Of a stretch of 64,000 nucleotides of DNA, positions 45,257-53,746 are shown one piece after another (position 1 is the stretch's first letter; the number at the start of each line of letters is the position of its first letter). The notes beneath the pieces are model-generated. The model was given only the letters and a program-made list of their open reading frames with translations, made no database searches and was not told the DNA's origin. The translations under genes were made by a program, and so were the position numbers. Where the stretch lies: the NCBI GenBank assembly GCA_016714445.1, contig JADJNF010000004.1, forward strand, positions 62,001-126,000. Direction: 5' to 3'. This stretch comes from Saprospiraceae bacterium. Its GTDB lineage: Bacteria; Bacteroidota; Bacteroidia; Chitinophagales; Saprospiraceae.

Positions 45257-46549
45257 ATGAATCAACGGAGATCATTTTTCAGGCAGGCAGGTATGCTGGC
45301 TGGTGCATTTTCGACACAAAGTATTTTCAGTCAGTGGCATGCATCAGAATTGTCAGACCTTAATCGAACCAGACAAGATCTCACCCCTGAAGAGTTGGCT
45401 ACTGACGAGGACTATTGGAGTGTCATACAGCAGGCTTACACCGTAAATCCGGCTATCATCAATCTCAATAATGGTGGGGTGAGCCCAAGCCCGCGAATCG
45501 TGCAGGAAGCAGTAGAACGGTACAATAAACTGGCCAATGAAGGACCATCCTACTACATGTGGCGTATCCTCGACCAGGGTAGAGAGCCGCTGAGACAAAA
45601 ACTGGCAGATCTCGCTGGATGTGAACCTGAAGAAATCGCAGTCAACCGAAACTCCACTGAAGCCTTGAATACTGTGATCTTTGGTATGGACCTGAAAGCA
45701 GGTGACGAAGTCATAGGAACTAAACAGGACTATCCCAATATGATCAATGCCTGGCGACAGAGAGTGCAAAGAGAAGGGATCACTTATACTCAGATCAGTT
45801 TTGATTTTCCGATTGAAGACGACAATGAAATCGTCAGTGCCTTTGAAAAAGCCATCACTCCAAAAACTAAAGTACTCCACATCACCCATGTCATCAACTG
45901 GATGGGACAGATACTTCCGGTAAAAAAACTTTGTGATATGGCCACTAAGCGCGGTTTAAAAACCATTGTGGATGGTGCTCACAGCTTCGGACTCATAGAT
46001 TTCAGAATTCCTGATCTGGGCTGTGATTATTTTGGTGCATCACTTCACAAGTTTCTGTCTGCACCGATAGGAAGTGGTATGTTATGGATACGAAAAGACA
46101 ATATCAAAGATATCTGGCCACTGGTCTGCAACGACAATCCGAAAAGTGAAGATATAAGAAAATTTGAATCACTAGGCACCCGCAGTTTTCCTATCGAGCA
46201 GGGCATCGGCGAAGCCATCAATTTTCATCAGGCGATTGGGAGTAAAAGGAAAGAAGCGAGAATCAGATACCTTAAAAATTATTGGGCAAAAGCCGTCAAA
46301 GATATACCAAAAGTTAAAATTCATACATCACTTAAAGACGATTATTCTTGTGCCATCTGTGGTGTATCTGTTGCTGGTATGACAATGGGAGAACTGGAAA
46401 ACGAACTTTTTTCAAAGTATAAAATCCATGTTGTTTCTATTGATTGGGAAAACATCCATTGTGTGAGAGTTACTCCTCATGTATATACAAGACTTAAGGA
46501 TCTGGATAAACTGATAAATGCCCTAAAAGAAATATCAGCGAAAAAGTAA
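45257..46549 (+). CDS. Class V aminotransferase family protein with Tat-type signal
   Basis: A 430-residue PLP enzyme related to isopenicillin-N epimerase/cysteine desulfurase. The N-terminus 'NQRRSFFRQAGMLAGAF' is a twin-arginine-like export signal, suggesting a folded cofactor-loaded periplasmic enzyme. PLP residues: 'NSTEALNTVIFG' (cofactor phosphate loop) near 132, 'VDGAHSFG' (Asp) near 239, and the Schiff-base Lys in 'ASLHKFLSAPIGSGMLW' near 262. No active Cys loop is seen, so desulfurase activity is unlikely. The substrate is unknown. Confidence 0.88.
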   Translation: MNQRRSFFRQAGMLAGAFSTQSIFSQWHASELSDLNRTRQDLTPEELATDEDYWSVIQQAYTVNPAIINLNNGGVSPSPRIVQEAVERYNKLANEGPSYYMWRILDQGREPLRQKLADLAGCEPEEIAVNRNSTEALNTVIFGMDLKAGDEVIGTKQDYPNMINAWRQRVQREGITYTQISFDFPIEDDNEIVSAFEKAITPKTKVLHITHVINWMGQILPVKKLCDMATKRGLKTIVDGAHSFGLIDFRIPDLGCDYFGASLHKFLSAPIGSGMLWIRKDNIKDIWPLVCNDNPKSEDIRKFESLGTRSFPIEQGIGEAINFHQAIGSKRKEARIRYLKNYWAKAVKDIPKVKIHTSLKDDYSCAICGVSVAGMTMGELENELFSKYKIHVVSIDWENIHCVRVTPHVYTRLKDLDKLINALKEISAKK

Positions 46550-46602
46550 CCGCTGAGTCTTTTATTCAAAACAAGGTGGCTTTGAAAAAATGACTGCATA
46601 TA

Positions 46603-46642
46603 TCGGTCCATGTTTTCAGATTGCGCTTAAAACATGAACCGA
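46603..46642. other. Long stem-loop in convergent gap
   Basis: TCGGTCCATGTTTT (46603-46616) pairs with AAAACATGAACCGA (46629-46642) with one mismatch and a 12-base loop. It lies between convergent genes ending at 46549 and 46674. There is no clear T tract on either side, so a bidirectional terminator is likely but not certain. Confidence 0.5.
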
Positions 46643-46673
46643 CAAAATCCAATATAAGTTTTTGAAAATTATA

Positions 46674-47153
46674 TCAAATAAACAGCATGTGTGTGCCTAC
46701 TCCAGAGCCTTGTTTGTAAAAGTCACCTACTGTAAGGACTCCATCCAGATCTTCAAATAAATCTTCCTTTTGGTAGTGAAACATATCCATGGCTAGTTTA
46801 CAAGCCCAGAGTTTTACGCCAGAAGCAGTTAGGATTTCCAGAAATTCTCTCACATCAGGCATATCTATTTTCTCCATTTCTTTCTTCATCATACTGGTGG
46901 CGAGCGCTTCCATGCCCGGTAAGCCACCGAGCATAGTAGGCATATGCATCGCTGGGTTGCCTACAGTTGCGATGTGCAGGTGATCGAGTTTTTTATTATG
47001 GATGGCTTCAAGGCCAAAGAAAGTAAAAAATATTTCTGCTTCTATTCCTTCCATTCTGGCACCATTGGCCAGTACAAAACATGCGTACACATTTTCGAGT
47101 GTAGCTTTGGACAAGATGATCATCATCTTATTTATTTTTCCATCATTTTCCAT
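46674..47153 (-). CDS. DsrE/DsrF-like sulfur-relay family protein
   Basis: A 159-residue cytosolic protein of the DsrE/DsrF/DrsH-like fold. 'MMIILSKATLENVYACFVLA' at the start is the family's strand-loop-helix with a Cys near 29. A second Cys lies in 'GVKLWACKLAMDMF' near 116-118. This position matches the persulfide Cys of DsrE-type proteins ('xxxC...A'). It is the last gene of the minus operon with the DsrC/TusE-like gene (27-base gap) and the SQR-like gene, implying sulfur transfer. An alternative start is M9/M10. Confidence 0.85.
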   Translation of the reverse strand: MENDGKINKMMIILSKATLENVYACFVLANGARMEGIEAEIFFTFFGLEAIHNKKLDHLHIATVGNPAMHMPTMLGGLPGMEALATSMMKKEMEKIDMPDVREFLEILTASGVKLWACKLAMDMFHYQKEDLFEDLDGVLTVGDFYKQGSGVGTHMLFI

Positions 47154-47180
47154 TATTTCTATTTTTACAAGTTTGAATAA

Positions 47181-47489
47181 TTATATACAACTGACTGGTT
47201 TAGGAATTCCTGCTATTTTTGTAGCTGTCTTCAGTGGTGCTACAGGAAATAATTGATAGAATTCCTTGATGTCTACTATTCCGCTTTTACCGATTTTACG
47301 GATGCTCAGCGGTACTTCATTTTTGTATTCTGTCTGAATGTAATCCAATACTTCCCAATGTCTTGGCGTGAGGACTATACAATTCTCGGCAGCTATGGCA
47401 TCTCCAATACCTTTGTCCCATTGACTAAAATCTGTCATAAAACCTTCTTCCGTGACTGAGATGGTTTTTCCTACTATTACTTTGTCCAT
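47181..47489 (-). CDS. DsrC/TusE-family sulfur carrier protein
   Basis: A 102-residue protein of the DsrC/TusE/DsvC family. The conserved C-terminal arm ends 'AGIPKPVSCI', with the persulfide-bearing Cys101 (CysA) in the penultimate position. The second Cys (CysB) of true DsrC, about ten residues earlier, is replaced by Thr ('TATKIAG'). This makes it TusE/RspA-like rather than a dissimilatory DsrC. 'LTPRHWEVLDYIQ' near 41-53 is the helix-turn-helix-like core. It sits 28 bases after the SQR-like gene and is likely its sulfur acceptor. Confidence 0.92.
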   Translation of the reverse strand: MDKVIVGKTISVTEEGFMTDFSQWDKGIGDAIAAENCIVLTPRHWEVLDYIQTEYKNEVPLSIRKIGKSGIVDIKEFYQLFPVAPLKTATKIAGIPKPVSCI

Positions 47490-47517
47490 TTTAAGTTAAA
47501 AATTTATTGTTATTGAA

Positions 47518-48753
47518 TTAATTATAATTTTTACCGGCTACGTTCATTTTGGCTGATACAAATGGTATTGGCCTGGCTTTGAGGAGCATATTCCAATACA
47601 CCCATTTGAATGCAAGTTTGCCCCAATGATTAAATCTGGATTCCTTGAGTAATCTTAATGGACCTATACCTGCAATTGGAAATGTACCTGTCACTGGTTC
47701 ATGATCATAGTTGAAATCTATCAGGAGGGCTTTTCCTCCACCTGTCTCGATAAAACAATTGGCGTGTCCATCAAACTCTTCTTCCATTTTCTGGCCTTTG
47801 ATATAACTGAGTATGTTTTCAGTCAGGATTTCTGCTTCAAAGTGTACCACAGAACCGGCTTTGGATGTGGGAACATTGGTAGCATCGCCTATCACAAATA
47901 CATCAGGGTATTTTTTGGATTGTAGGGTGGCTTTATCTGTTGGGATGAAGTTAAGCTCATCACCCATACCTGATAATTCAATCAGCTCACTTCCCTTGTT
48001 GGTAGGAACTGTGACCAGAATATCAAATGGTACAGTTTTTCCTCCATAATCATTGATGGTTTTTGATTCATTATCCACAGACTCTATGGCGAAATCACTT
48101 TCTATGGTGATATTTTTTTCTTTGAGCAGATATTCCAATGCAGCAGTAGCTTTAGGCTTTGTAAATGCGCCACTCAATGGAGTGACATAAGTGATATCCA
48201 CCTTGTCCCGCATGCCTTTATCTTTAAAAAAACTATCGGCCAGAAAAGCAAATTCAAGTGGTGCTACCGGACATTTGATCGGCATTTCTGTGATATGGAC
48301 CACCAGTTTGCCTCCTTCCCAGTTTTTTAATTTATCCCTCAGTGCCTTTGCTCCTTCAAATGTATAAAAAGTAAATACACTTTTTTCCCATTCGGTCCCT
48401 TTCATGCCTTCAGTCTCTTCAGGGGCTATTTCGGAACCTGTAGCAATGATCAGTATGTCATAAATCAGGGTATTCCCATTTGCCAAAACCACCTGATGTT
48501 CTTCAGGTAAAATCTTTTCAATGCCAACATTTATAAAATCAACGCCTTTCGGTATAAAATCTTTTATTGGTTTTACAATATCTTCCGGTTTATATTGATC
48601 AAAGGGTAGAAATAAAAAGCCTGGCTGATAATAGTGATCTTTGCGATCATCTACTATTGAAATTGACCAAGTTTTTTTATCTACTTCTTTGTTGAGATGT
48701 TGTGCCATCATGGTACCTCCTGTACCTGCACCTAAAATTACTATTCGTTTCAT
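47518..48753 (-). CDS. Sulfide:quinone oxidoreductase-like flavoprotein
   Basis: A 411-residue FAD-dependent oxidoreductase. The N-terminal dinucleotide loop is 'RIVILGAGTGGTMMAQHL' (3-20), the second 'ILIIATGSEIAPEETEG' near 100-116, and the FAD-binding 'KYPDVFVIGDATNVPTSKAG' near 280-299. C161 ('PIKCPVAPLEF') and C333 ('ANCFIE') are at SQR-like distances for the redox Cys pair. The aromatic C-terminus ('KWVYWNMLLKARPIP') would hold it on the membrane near quinone. It is the first gene of the operon with the DsrC/TusE- and DsrE-like genes, supporting sulfide oxidation to a protein-bound persulfide. Confidence 0.88.
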   Translation of the reverse strand: MKRIVILGAGTGGTMMAQHLNKEVDKKTWSISIVDDRKDHYYQPGFLFLPFDQYKPEDIVKPIKDFIPKGVDFINVGIEKILPEEHQVVLANGNTLIYDILIIATGSEIAPEETEGMKGTEWEKSVFTFYTFEGAKALRDKLKNWEGGKLVVHITEMPIKCPVAPLEFAFLADSFFKDKGMRDKVDITYVTPLSGAFTKPKATAALEYLLKEKNITIESDFAIESVDNESKTINDYGGKTVPFDILVTVPTNKGSELIELSGMGDELNFIPTDKATLQSKKYPDVFVIGDATNVPTSKAGSVVHFEAEILTENILSYIKGQKMEEEFDGHANCFIETGGGKALLIDFNYDHEPVTGTFPIAGIGPLRLLKESRFNHWGKLAFKWVYWNMLLKARPIPFVSAKMNVAGKNYN

Positions 48754-48877
48754 ATTGAATGATTTACATCATAAAGGTAAGTCCTTCACAGTAAATAAAA
48801 AGTGACCATTGTTACATAACTCGATGATAAAGATTAACTTTACCAATTATTATTAATGTTTTCACTCAACAATTGAA

Positions 48878-49807
48878 ATGGAGATTGACATACAGATAAG
48901 AACTATCAGGGACGAACTACTTTCTATTGAAAAAGCTGAAAAAAGAAGATACATTATTATCCATATGATTGAAGATTTGCAAGAGGATCTTTTAATAAGT
49001 AAATCAAAAATGGAATCAGAATATCAGGATGTTTTACGTCTTGAAAATTTATCCACAGCAACGATATATCATAAAATTTTGGGAAATATAGGGTCTGCAA
49101 TTGACAAAGAAAAAGAAGAGTATCTTCTCGCAGTGCTTCATTATGACGACCTTTCCAATAAAATCAATATACTGCAATACGAAAAAAATATATTAAATCA
49201 GAAAATAGATAAAAAACAAAATTTGATTGCCCAATTATCTGATTTGATTAATAAAAAAGCAGCTCTTATTACAGAACAAAATGACCATACTTTTTTTCAT
49301 GCCTTAAAAAGAATGGATGAAAAAATAAATGAACTAAGGCAAATAAAAAATGAAATTGCAGAAGCTGATATAGCACAGGAACAACTAAAAGCTTATCTCT
49401 TACAAGTCGCTGAAGGTTTGAACACTATTGATCCATGGTTTGACTTTACGGCGAATCAACAGTATACATCTTATGCCCGGTTGAAATATAAATCCGGAGC
49501 CAGACAAATTATTTCAATGATTGACCAATTGGGTAAAAATCTGAATAAGGAGCTGGCAGATATCAGTCATGAGTTGAATGTCGAACATGACCTGAAGCTA
49601 TATGTTGATTTTGTACAAAGCATTCACAAGGCAGCTATTGATGGTTGGCACTCCGGAAGACATCTGGTAAGGGCAAAAAACTGTATTGAAGATTATATTG
49701 ATGCCACTAAAAAGGTGAAACTAAAACTTCTGGAGCTTGACCAGCAGGCGGATCGTCAAATTACCCTTTTGGATGATGAAAAAAAGTTGTATGTGGAAAA
49801 TGGTTGA
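48878..49807 (+). CDS. Coiled-coil protein of unknown function
   Basis: A 309-residue cytosolic protein dominated by heptad repeats: helices near 1-60, 75-150 and 245-305. No signal peptide or membrane helix. A short non-helical central part near 165-190 reads 'EGLNTIDPWFDFTANQQY'. It is highly charged. I know no named family. It is divergent from the SQR-like gene across 124 bases, where TAACTTTA at 48835-48842 with a TTG 23 bases upstream is a possible promoter. Confidence 0.75.
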   Translation: MEIDIQIRTIRDELLSIEKAEKRRYIIIHMIEDLQEDLLISKSKMESEYQDVLRLENLSTATIYHKILGNIGSAIDKEKEEYLLAVLHYDDLSNKINILQYEKNILNQKIDKKQNLIAQLSDLINKKAALITEQNDHTFFHALKRMDEKINELRQIKNEIAEADIAQEQLKAYLLQVAEGLNTIDPWFDFTANQQYTSYARLKYKSGARQIISMIDQLGKNLNKELADISHELNVEHDLKLYVDFVQSIHKAAIDGWHSGRHLVRAKNCIEDYIDATKKVKLKLLELDQQADRQITLLDDEKKLYVENG

Positions 49808-49851
49808 ATATAAGTCTTGTATAATATTTTGAATAATTGTATAATTGAGTA

Positions 49852-50607
49852 TTACAACCCTAATACTGATTTTACTGCATGAGTGTAGCTTTCTGAAGTG
49901 ATCACAGTCGTTCGTTCCTTGTCATCAATGACCAGCATTAGCCTTCCCTTAAAATATCGATGTATCTCGGCTATCCACGTTTTATTGATAATGTATGATC
50001 TATGCACTCTGATGAAATAATCGGGAAGACTTTCTTCCAGTGTTCCCAAAGATTTTTCGCAAAGGTAAGTTTTGTTGGTCGCAATTGATACGGTTACATA
50101 TTTGTCATCAGCTTTGATATGTGTAATATCTTCATAATCTATGAGCAGGATTTTATGTCCTGACTTGACTGCAAGCGAAGTTTGTTTAGGTTTACGTTGT
50201 GCTTCAAAAAATAGTGTTGCCATTTTAGCATAATCCGGTACAGGAATTAAATGTTGGAACTGACTTATTTTGTCAATGGCTTTTTTAAAACGCACATCAT
50301 CAAAAGGTTTGACTAAATAATCCACCGAAAACACTTCAAATGCCTGAACAGCATATTCTGCGTAAGCCGTAGTAAATATAACCATTGGGTGATAATCCAA
50401 TGCTTGCAATACTCCAAATCCATTCATATCCGGCAGATGAATATCCAGAAATAGTACGTCCGGGCGATATTGTTTTGTCATTTCAATAGCAGCCTTGCCC
50501 GTGTCAGCCTGGCCAAGCAGTTTGATATTTTCCTGATGCTGACCCAACATTTGTTCAAGTCGGAGTCTCGCTGGATATTCGTCTTCTATGATGATAGCTG
50601 TGTACAT
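49852..50607 (-). CDS. LytTR-type response regulator
   Basis: A 251-residue LytR/AlgR-family response regulator. The receiver domain (1-120) has the acidic pair 'EDE' at 8-10, phosphoacceptor Asp in 'DVLFLDIHLPDMNGFG' near 55, the Thr in 'IFTTAYAEYAV' and Lys in 'VDYLVKPFDD' near 102. The LytTR DNA-binding domain (about 150-250) includes 'IDYEDITHIKADDKYVTV' and 'FIRVHRSYIINKTW'. No kinase gene is directly adjacent. The two LytS-type kinases at 53747-57000 are the obvious partners, 3 kb away on the same strand. Confidence 0.94.
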   Translation of the reverse strand: MYTAIIIEDEYPARLRLEQMLGQHQENIKLLGQADTGKAAIEMTKQYRPDVLFLDIHLPDMNGFGVLQALDYHPMVIFTTAYAEYAVQAFEVFSVDYLVKPFDDVRFKKAIDKISQFQHLIPVPDYAKMATLFFEAQRKPKQTSLAVKSGHKILLIDYEDITHIKADDKYVTVSIATNKTYLCEKSLGTLEESLPDYFIRVHRSYIINKTWIAEIHRYFKGRLMLVIDDKERTTVITSESYTHAVKSVLGL

Positions 50608-51186
50608 GGTAGCAAAGAAACGATCTTAAGATCATGTATCCAAACGTTTTCTGACTAAACGGGACATAAGTGCGTGAAATGGGTGGAGAAAGTTATTGTG
50701 GTTTTTTTTCATTTGGAAAAATAAACAAAATGATCACTAGAATTACTATCGAATAGAACACTCAGAGTCAAAAATACAATTTGTTTTATCCAGATAACAT
50801 TTATAAATTTTGTTAACCCTAAATAACACTTTTATATTTTGTTGATTATAAAAAGCGGTTTTTATATTTGGTATTTATAATTAACAATATTGCCTGTTGA
50901 ATTATCATAAATACACTATTTCATACTACCATATTCAGCACCAGAGCAAGCTGAAGAATAGAAAAATTCAACATTTTTGACATTTCAATTTTGACATTTC
51001 AGATTTTTTGCTTAACTTTACAACTGAGCAATCTGCCAATCACCTTCATAAAGGAGGTATTTGTTTATTCCCATGCACAGAACTTAGCAGTCTTTAGGGT
51101 ATAATTTTCAAGGCTTTTATATTGCTTTTCCGGCAGAATACAATAGTCAGATCATTTTTTTATTTAAACCTATAAAGCCACAACCA
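50608..51186. other. Divergent promoter region of regulator and radical-SAM gene
   Basis: 579 bases without a gene. It holds two direct repeats of TTTTGACATTTCA at 50975-50987 and 50989-51001 (14-base period). Two plus-strand promoter candidates are TTTG (50838-50841) with TATATTTG (50863-50870), and TTTG (50990-50993) with TAACTTTA (51013-51020). The rest is AT-rich. I found no riboswitch-like structure or conserved RNA. Confidence 0.5.
50990..51020 (+). promoter_or_regulatory. Candidate promoter of the KamA-like gene
   Basis: TTTG (50990-50993) and TAACTTTA (51013-51020) are 19 bases apart, close to the Bacteroidota consensus apart from the final A. The -33 part lies in the second copy of the TTTTGACATTTCA direct repeat. 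The gene starts 166 bases downstream. Confidence 0.4.
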
Positions 51187-52485
51187 ATGAAGTACAAATC
51201 TTATAGTTTACACAATTATTTATCTATTCCGCAGGCAGAACATTTGTCTGAAGAAACAAAAAGAGATATTAGTGTTGTCGCCAATGTATTGCCTTTTAAA
51301 GTGAATAATTATGTATTAGACTATCTCATCAACTGGGACAACCTTGAAAACGATGCCATGTATCATCTCACCTTTCCACAAAAGGGTATGTTGTCCGACG
51401 AACATTACGCTGAAATGGCCGCCGCACTTGATAAAACAGACGACAAACTCTATCTAAAAACAGTCGCCAATAATATCAGGTATCAACTCAATCCACACCC
51501 TGCTGGCCAAAAAGAGTATAATGTACCCGAAATAGATGGCGAAAAACTTTGGGGCGTACAGCACAAATATAGAGAAATCGTTTTATTTTTTCCCAGTGCT
51601 GGGCAGACCTGCCATAGTTACTGCACATTTTGTTTTCGATGGCCTCAATTTGTCGGTATGGATGAGCTGAAATTTGCGATGAAAGAGACAGAATTGCTTG
51701 TAAAATACCTCGAAGAACACCAAGAAGTAACAGATATACTTTTTACAGGTGGAGATCCGATGATCATGAGTTTTAAGGTATTCGAAAAGTACATTGAACC
51801 ATTCATTTCTGATGATAATAAGACCAATATCCAAACGATAAGAATTGGCTCCAAAGCTTTGGGGTTTTGGCCTTATAAATTTGTTAGTGATCCGGATGCA
51901 GACCAATTTCTTCATTTGTTCGAAAGAATAGTCAAAAAAGGAATCAACCTGTCATTTATGGCACACTTTAGCCATCCCATAGAGCTTTCTACAGATGTGG
52001 TAAAAACAGCCATCTCGCGATTGCGTTCTACTGGAATGCAAATAAGATCACAATCTCCGATCCTGCAACATATCAATGATAGTGCAGAAATATGGTCAGA
52101 AATGTGGCGTGAACAAGTCAATCAAAATGTGATACCTTACTATATGTTTATCCCTAGAGATACTGGTGCAAGAGATTATTTTGCAGTCCCACTCGTCAAA
52201 GCGTGGGAAATATTCAGAGAAGCTTATACATCAGTCAGTGGCATATGTCGCAGCGTCAGAGGACCAAGTATGTCATGTACGCCTGGCAAAATACAAATAC
52301 TGGGTGTAAGTGAAATCAATCAAGAAAAAGTCATGGCCTTGCGTTTTTTGCAAGGAAGAGAACCCGACTGGGTAGGTCGTCCATTTTATGCGAAGTACGA
52401 TCCAAAAGCTCTGTGGATAGACGATCTGAAACCTGCATTTTCAGAATCATTTTTCTTTGAGAATGAGATGGCAGAGATGTTTTAA
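51187..52485 (+). CDS. KamA-family radical SAM protein (lysine 2,3-aminomutase-like)
   Basis: A 432-residue radical SAM enzyme. The [4Fe-4S] motif Cx3Cx2C is C142-C146-C149 in 'CHSYCTFCFRW', spaced as in lysine aminomutase. The SAM motif 'ILFTGGDPMIM' follows near 180-190. Classic lysine 2,3-aminomutase binds PLP through a Lys in a GGxGK motif; here the corresponding region reads 'GPSMSCTPGKIQILG' near 356-370, so PLP binding is unproven. The substrate may be an amino acid other than lysine. It is divergent from the LytTR gene and has its own long leader. Confidence 0.88.
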   Translation: MKYKSYSLHNYLSIPQAEHLSEETKRDISVVANVLPFKVNNYVLDYLINWDNLENDAMYHLTFPQKGMLSDEHYAEMAAALDKTDDKLYLKTVANNIRYQLNPHPAGQKEYNVPEIDGEKLWGVQHKYREIVLFFPSAGQTCHSYCTFCFRWPQFVGMDELKFAMKETELLVKYLEEHQEVTDILFTGGDPMIMSFKVFEKYIEPFISDDNKTNIQTIRIGSKALGFWPYKFVSDPDADQFLHLFERIVKKGINLSFMAHFSHPIELSTDVVKTAISRLRSTGMQIRSQSPILQHINDSAEIWSEMWREQVNQNVIPYYMFIPRDTGARDYFAVPLVKAWEIFREAYTSVSGICRSVRGPSMSCTPGKIQILGVSEINQEKVMALRFLQGREPDWVGRPFYAKYDPKALWIDDLKPAFSESFFFENEMAEMF

Positions 52486-52506
52486 TGAAGATGCCAAATT
52501 CGATCG

Positions 52507-52525
52507 TCGAAGTTTTTAACTTCGA
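52507..52525. other. Perfect small stem-loop between convergent genes
   Basis: TCGAAGTT (52507-52514), TTT loop and AACTTCGA (52518-52525). It lies between the KamA-like gene (+) and the DUF6624 gene (-). There is no T tract after the stem, so a terminator role is only possible. Confidence 0.45.
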
Positions 52526-52559
52526 TGCTATACTTGTTCTCCAAACAATCTAAGAATAT

Positions 52560-53534
52560 CTACTTCTTTTGTTTGGCTTCGATCGCAGGCAAGTCTAATT
52601 TGTATTGCGTGGGATCCCATTTTATTTGCCAATTCCTTACATAATCTGCTAATGGTGGTAAACCTACTTCGGCACGTCGTTTGTCTACATTATCAGGATC
52701 ATCTAAAGGTAAAACGTAGTGCTTACCAGATTCATTATCTCTCCCTACCTGACTACCATAAATCTGTCTTTTCCCTTGTCCCAGAGCGACTCGATCTTCT
52801 AGTAGTGCAAGACTACTACCTTGGGCATTTTTGTTTTTTACTGCATCTCTCATGAGTGGCAAATATTTTTCCTGAATCGGTAAGTCTGAATGTTGAATCA
52901 CTAAAAATATAGCGGAACTTCCTTGTCTTCCTACCACGTCAGGACCTAGCCAACCACGTTCATCGATGATTTTACAGACTTTTATCAGGTTGATGGAGTC
53001 TTTTTCATTAATTATTTTCCAATGGTCCTTCATTTCCTGAGATTCCCACCCAAATTTTGATTCTATTTCATTTATTTGCTGTCTATATTTCTGATCTTCT
53101 ATATACACGGTATCAAGAATAGCCACTAGCGACTTGTCCAGATTGGCTTCTTCCTTATCTTTATTTCCTTTGATAATTGCAAGCAAAGGCTGCCATCTCT
53201 TATCATCATGTAATGAATTAAGGTCAGTATCCTGCGTGATGTGTCCAATATTCGTATAATTGGATTTAGTCGCAATCCGATCCAACTGAAAAAATGCACT
53301 ATCGGGAACACCTGCCAATGCCCAGGAGCATGCTGCATTGTAACGGTCAGTGGACAATCCTTTCCATCCATTTGTTTTAAATGCATCTGAAAATTTCTGT
53401 GCAGATTTTAAATAATCTTTCACATCATACAGAGAGTCAGCTTCCCTTGCATATTGTTTATAAAGCTCATTTTGAGCTGAAATAATCGTTTTAAATCCAA
53501 AAATAAACGATAGTAAAAATAAAAACTGTTTCAT
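52560..53534 (-). CDS. Exported TPR-plus-DUF6624 protein
   Basis: A 324-residue exported protein. A signal peptide (MKQFLFLLSFIFGFKTIISA, then Q) is followed by a short TPR-like region with 'DRYNAACSWALAGVPDSAFF' near 63-82. The C-terminal half (about 135-310) is DUF6624-like: 'VCKIIDERGWLGPDVVGRQG', 'HSDLPIQEKYLPLMRDAV' and 'NVDKRRAEVGLPPLADYV'. The function of the domain is not known to me. It lies downstream of the kinase pair on the same strand but is separated by a strong terminator, so it is its own unit. Confidence 0.82.
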   Translation of the reverse strand: MKQFLFLLSFIFGFKTIISAQNELYKQYAREADSLYDVKDYLKSAQKFSDAFKTNGWKGLSTDRYNAACSWALAGVPDSAFFQLDRIATKSNYTNIGHITQDTDLNSLHDDKRWQPLLAIIKGNKDKEEANLDKSLVAILDTVYIEDQKYRQQINEIESKFGWESQEMKDHWKIINEKDSINLIKVCKIIDERGWLGPDVVGRQGSSAIFLVIQHSDLPIQEKYLPLMRDAVKNKNAQGSSLALLEDRVALGQGKRQIYGSQVGRDNESGKHYVLPLDDPDNVDKRRAEVGLPPLADYVRNWQIKWDPTQYKLDLPAIEAKQKK

Positions 53535-53578
53535 CTGGTTTTTTTTATTTGATTTTTAATGGTCAGTTTGAATCTTTG

Positions 53579-53658
53579 ATAAAAAATAATCATTGTGGTT
53601 TGTACCCGCCTGAACCATAGAAAACGGGCAGGTAAAATAAACCATGATTATTTTTTAT
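53579..53658 (-). terminator. Long stem-loop terminator after the kinase operon
   Basis: A 15-bp AT-rich outer stem (ATAAAAAATAATCAT, 53579-53593, with its inverse at 53644-53658) encloses an inner GC-rich stem (ACCCGCCTG with CGGGCAGGT near 53603-53633). Read on the minus strand it ends TTATTTTTTAT. The structure can terminate on both strands but best suits the kinase transcript ending at 53747. Confidence 0.7.
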
Positions 53659-53746
53659 GTCGATTTCATAATAAATAATTTTAATGTTGAACAAAATTAG
53701 TATTTTATTTTATTGTAAGACATAATGACAATATTTTAACACCCAT

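Noticed and set aside
50608..51186. Riboswitch or conserved RNA upstream of the KamA-like gene
   Set aside because: I could not fold a convincing conserved structure and no known motif (for example lysine or cobalamin riboswitch) is visible; only promoters and a direct repeat are supported.
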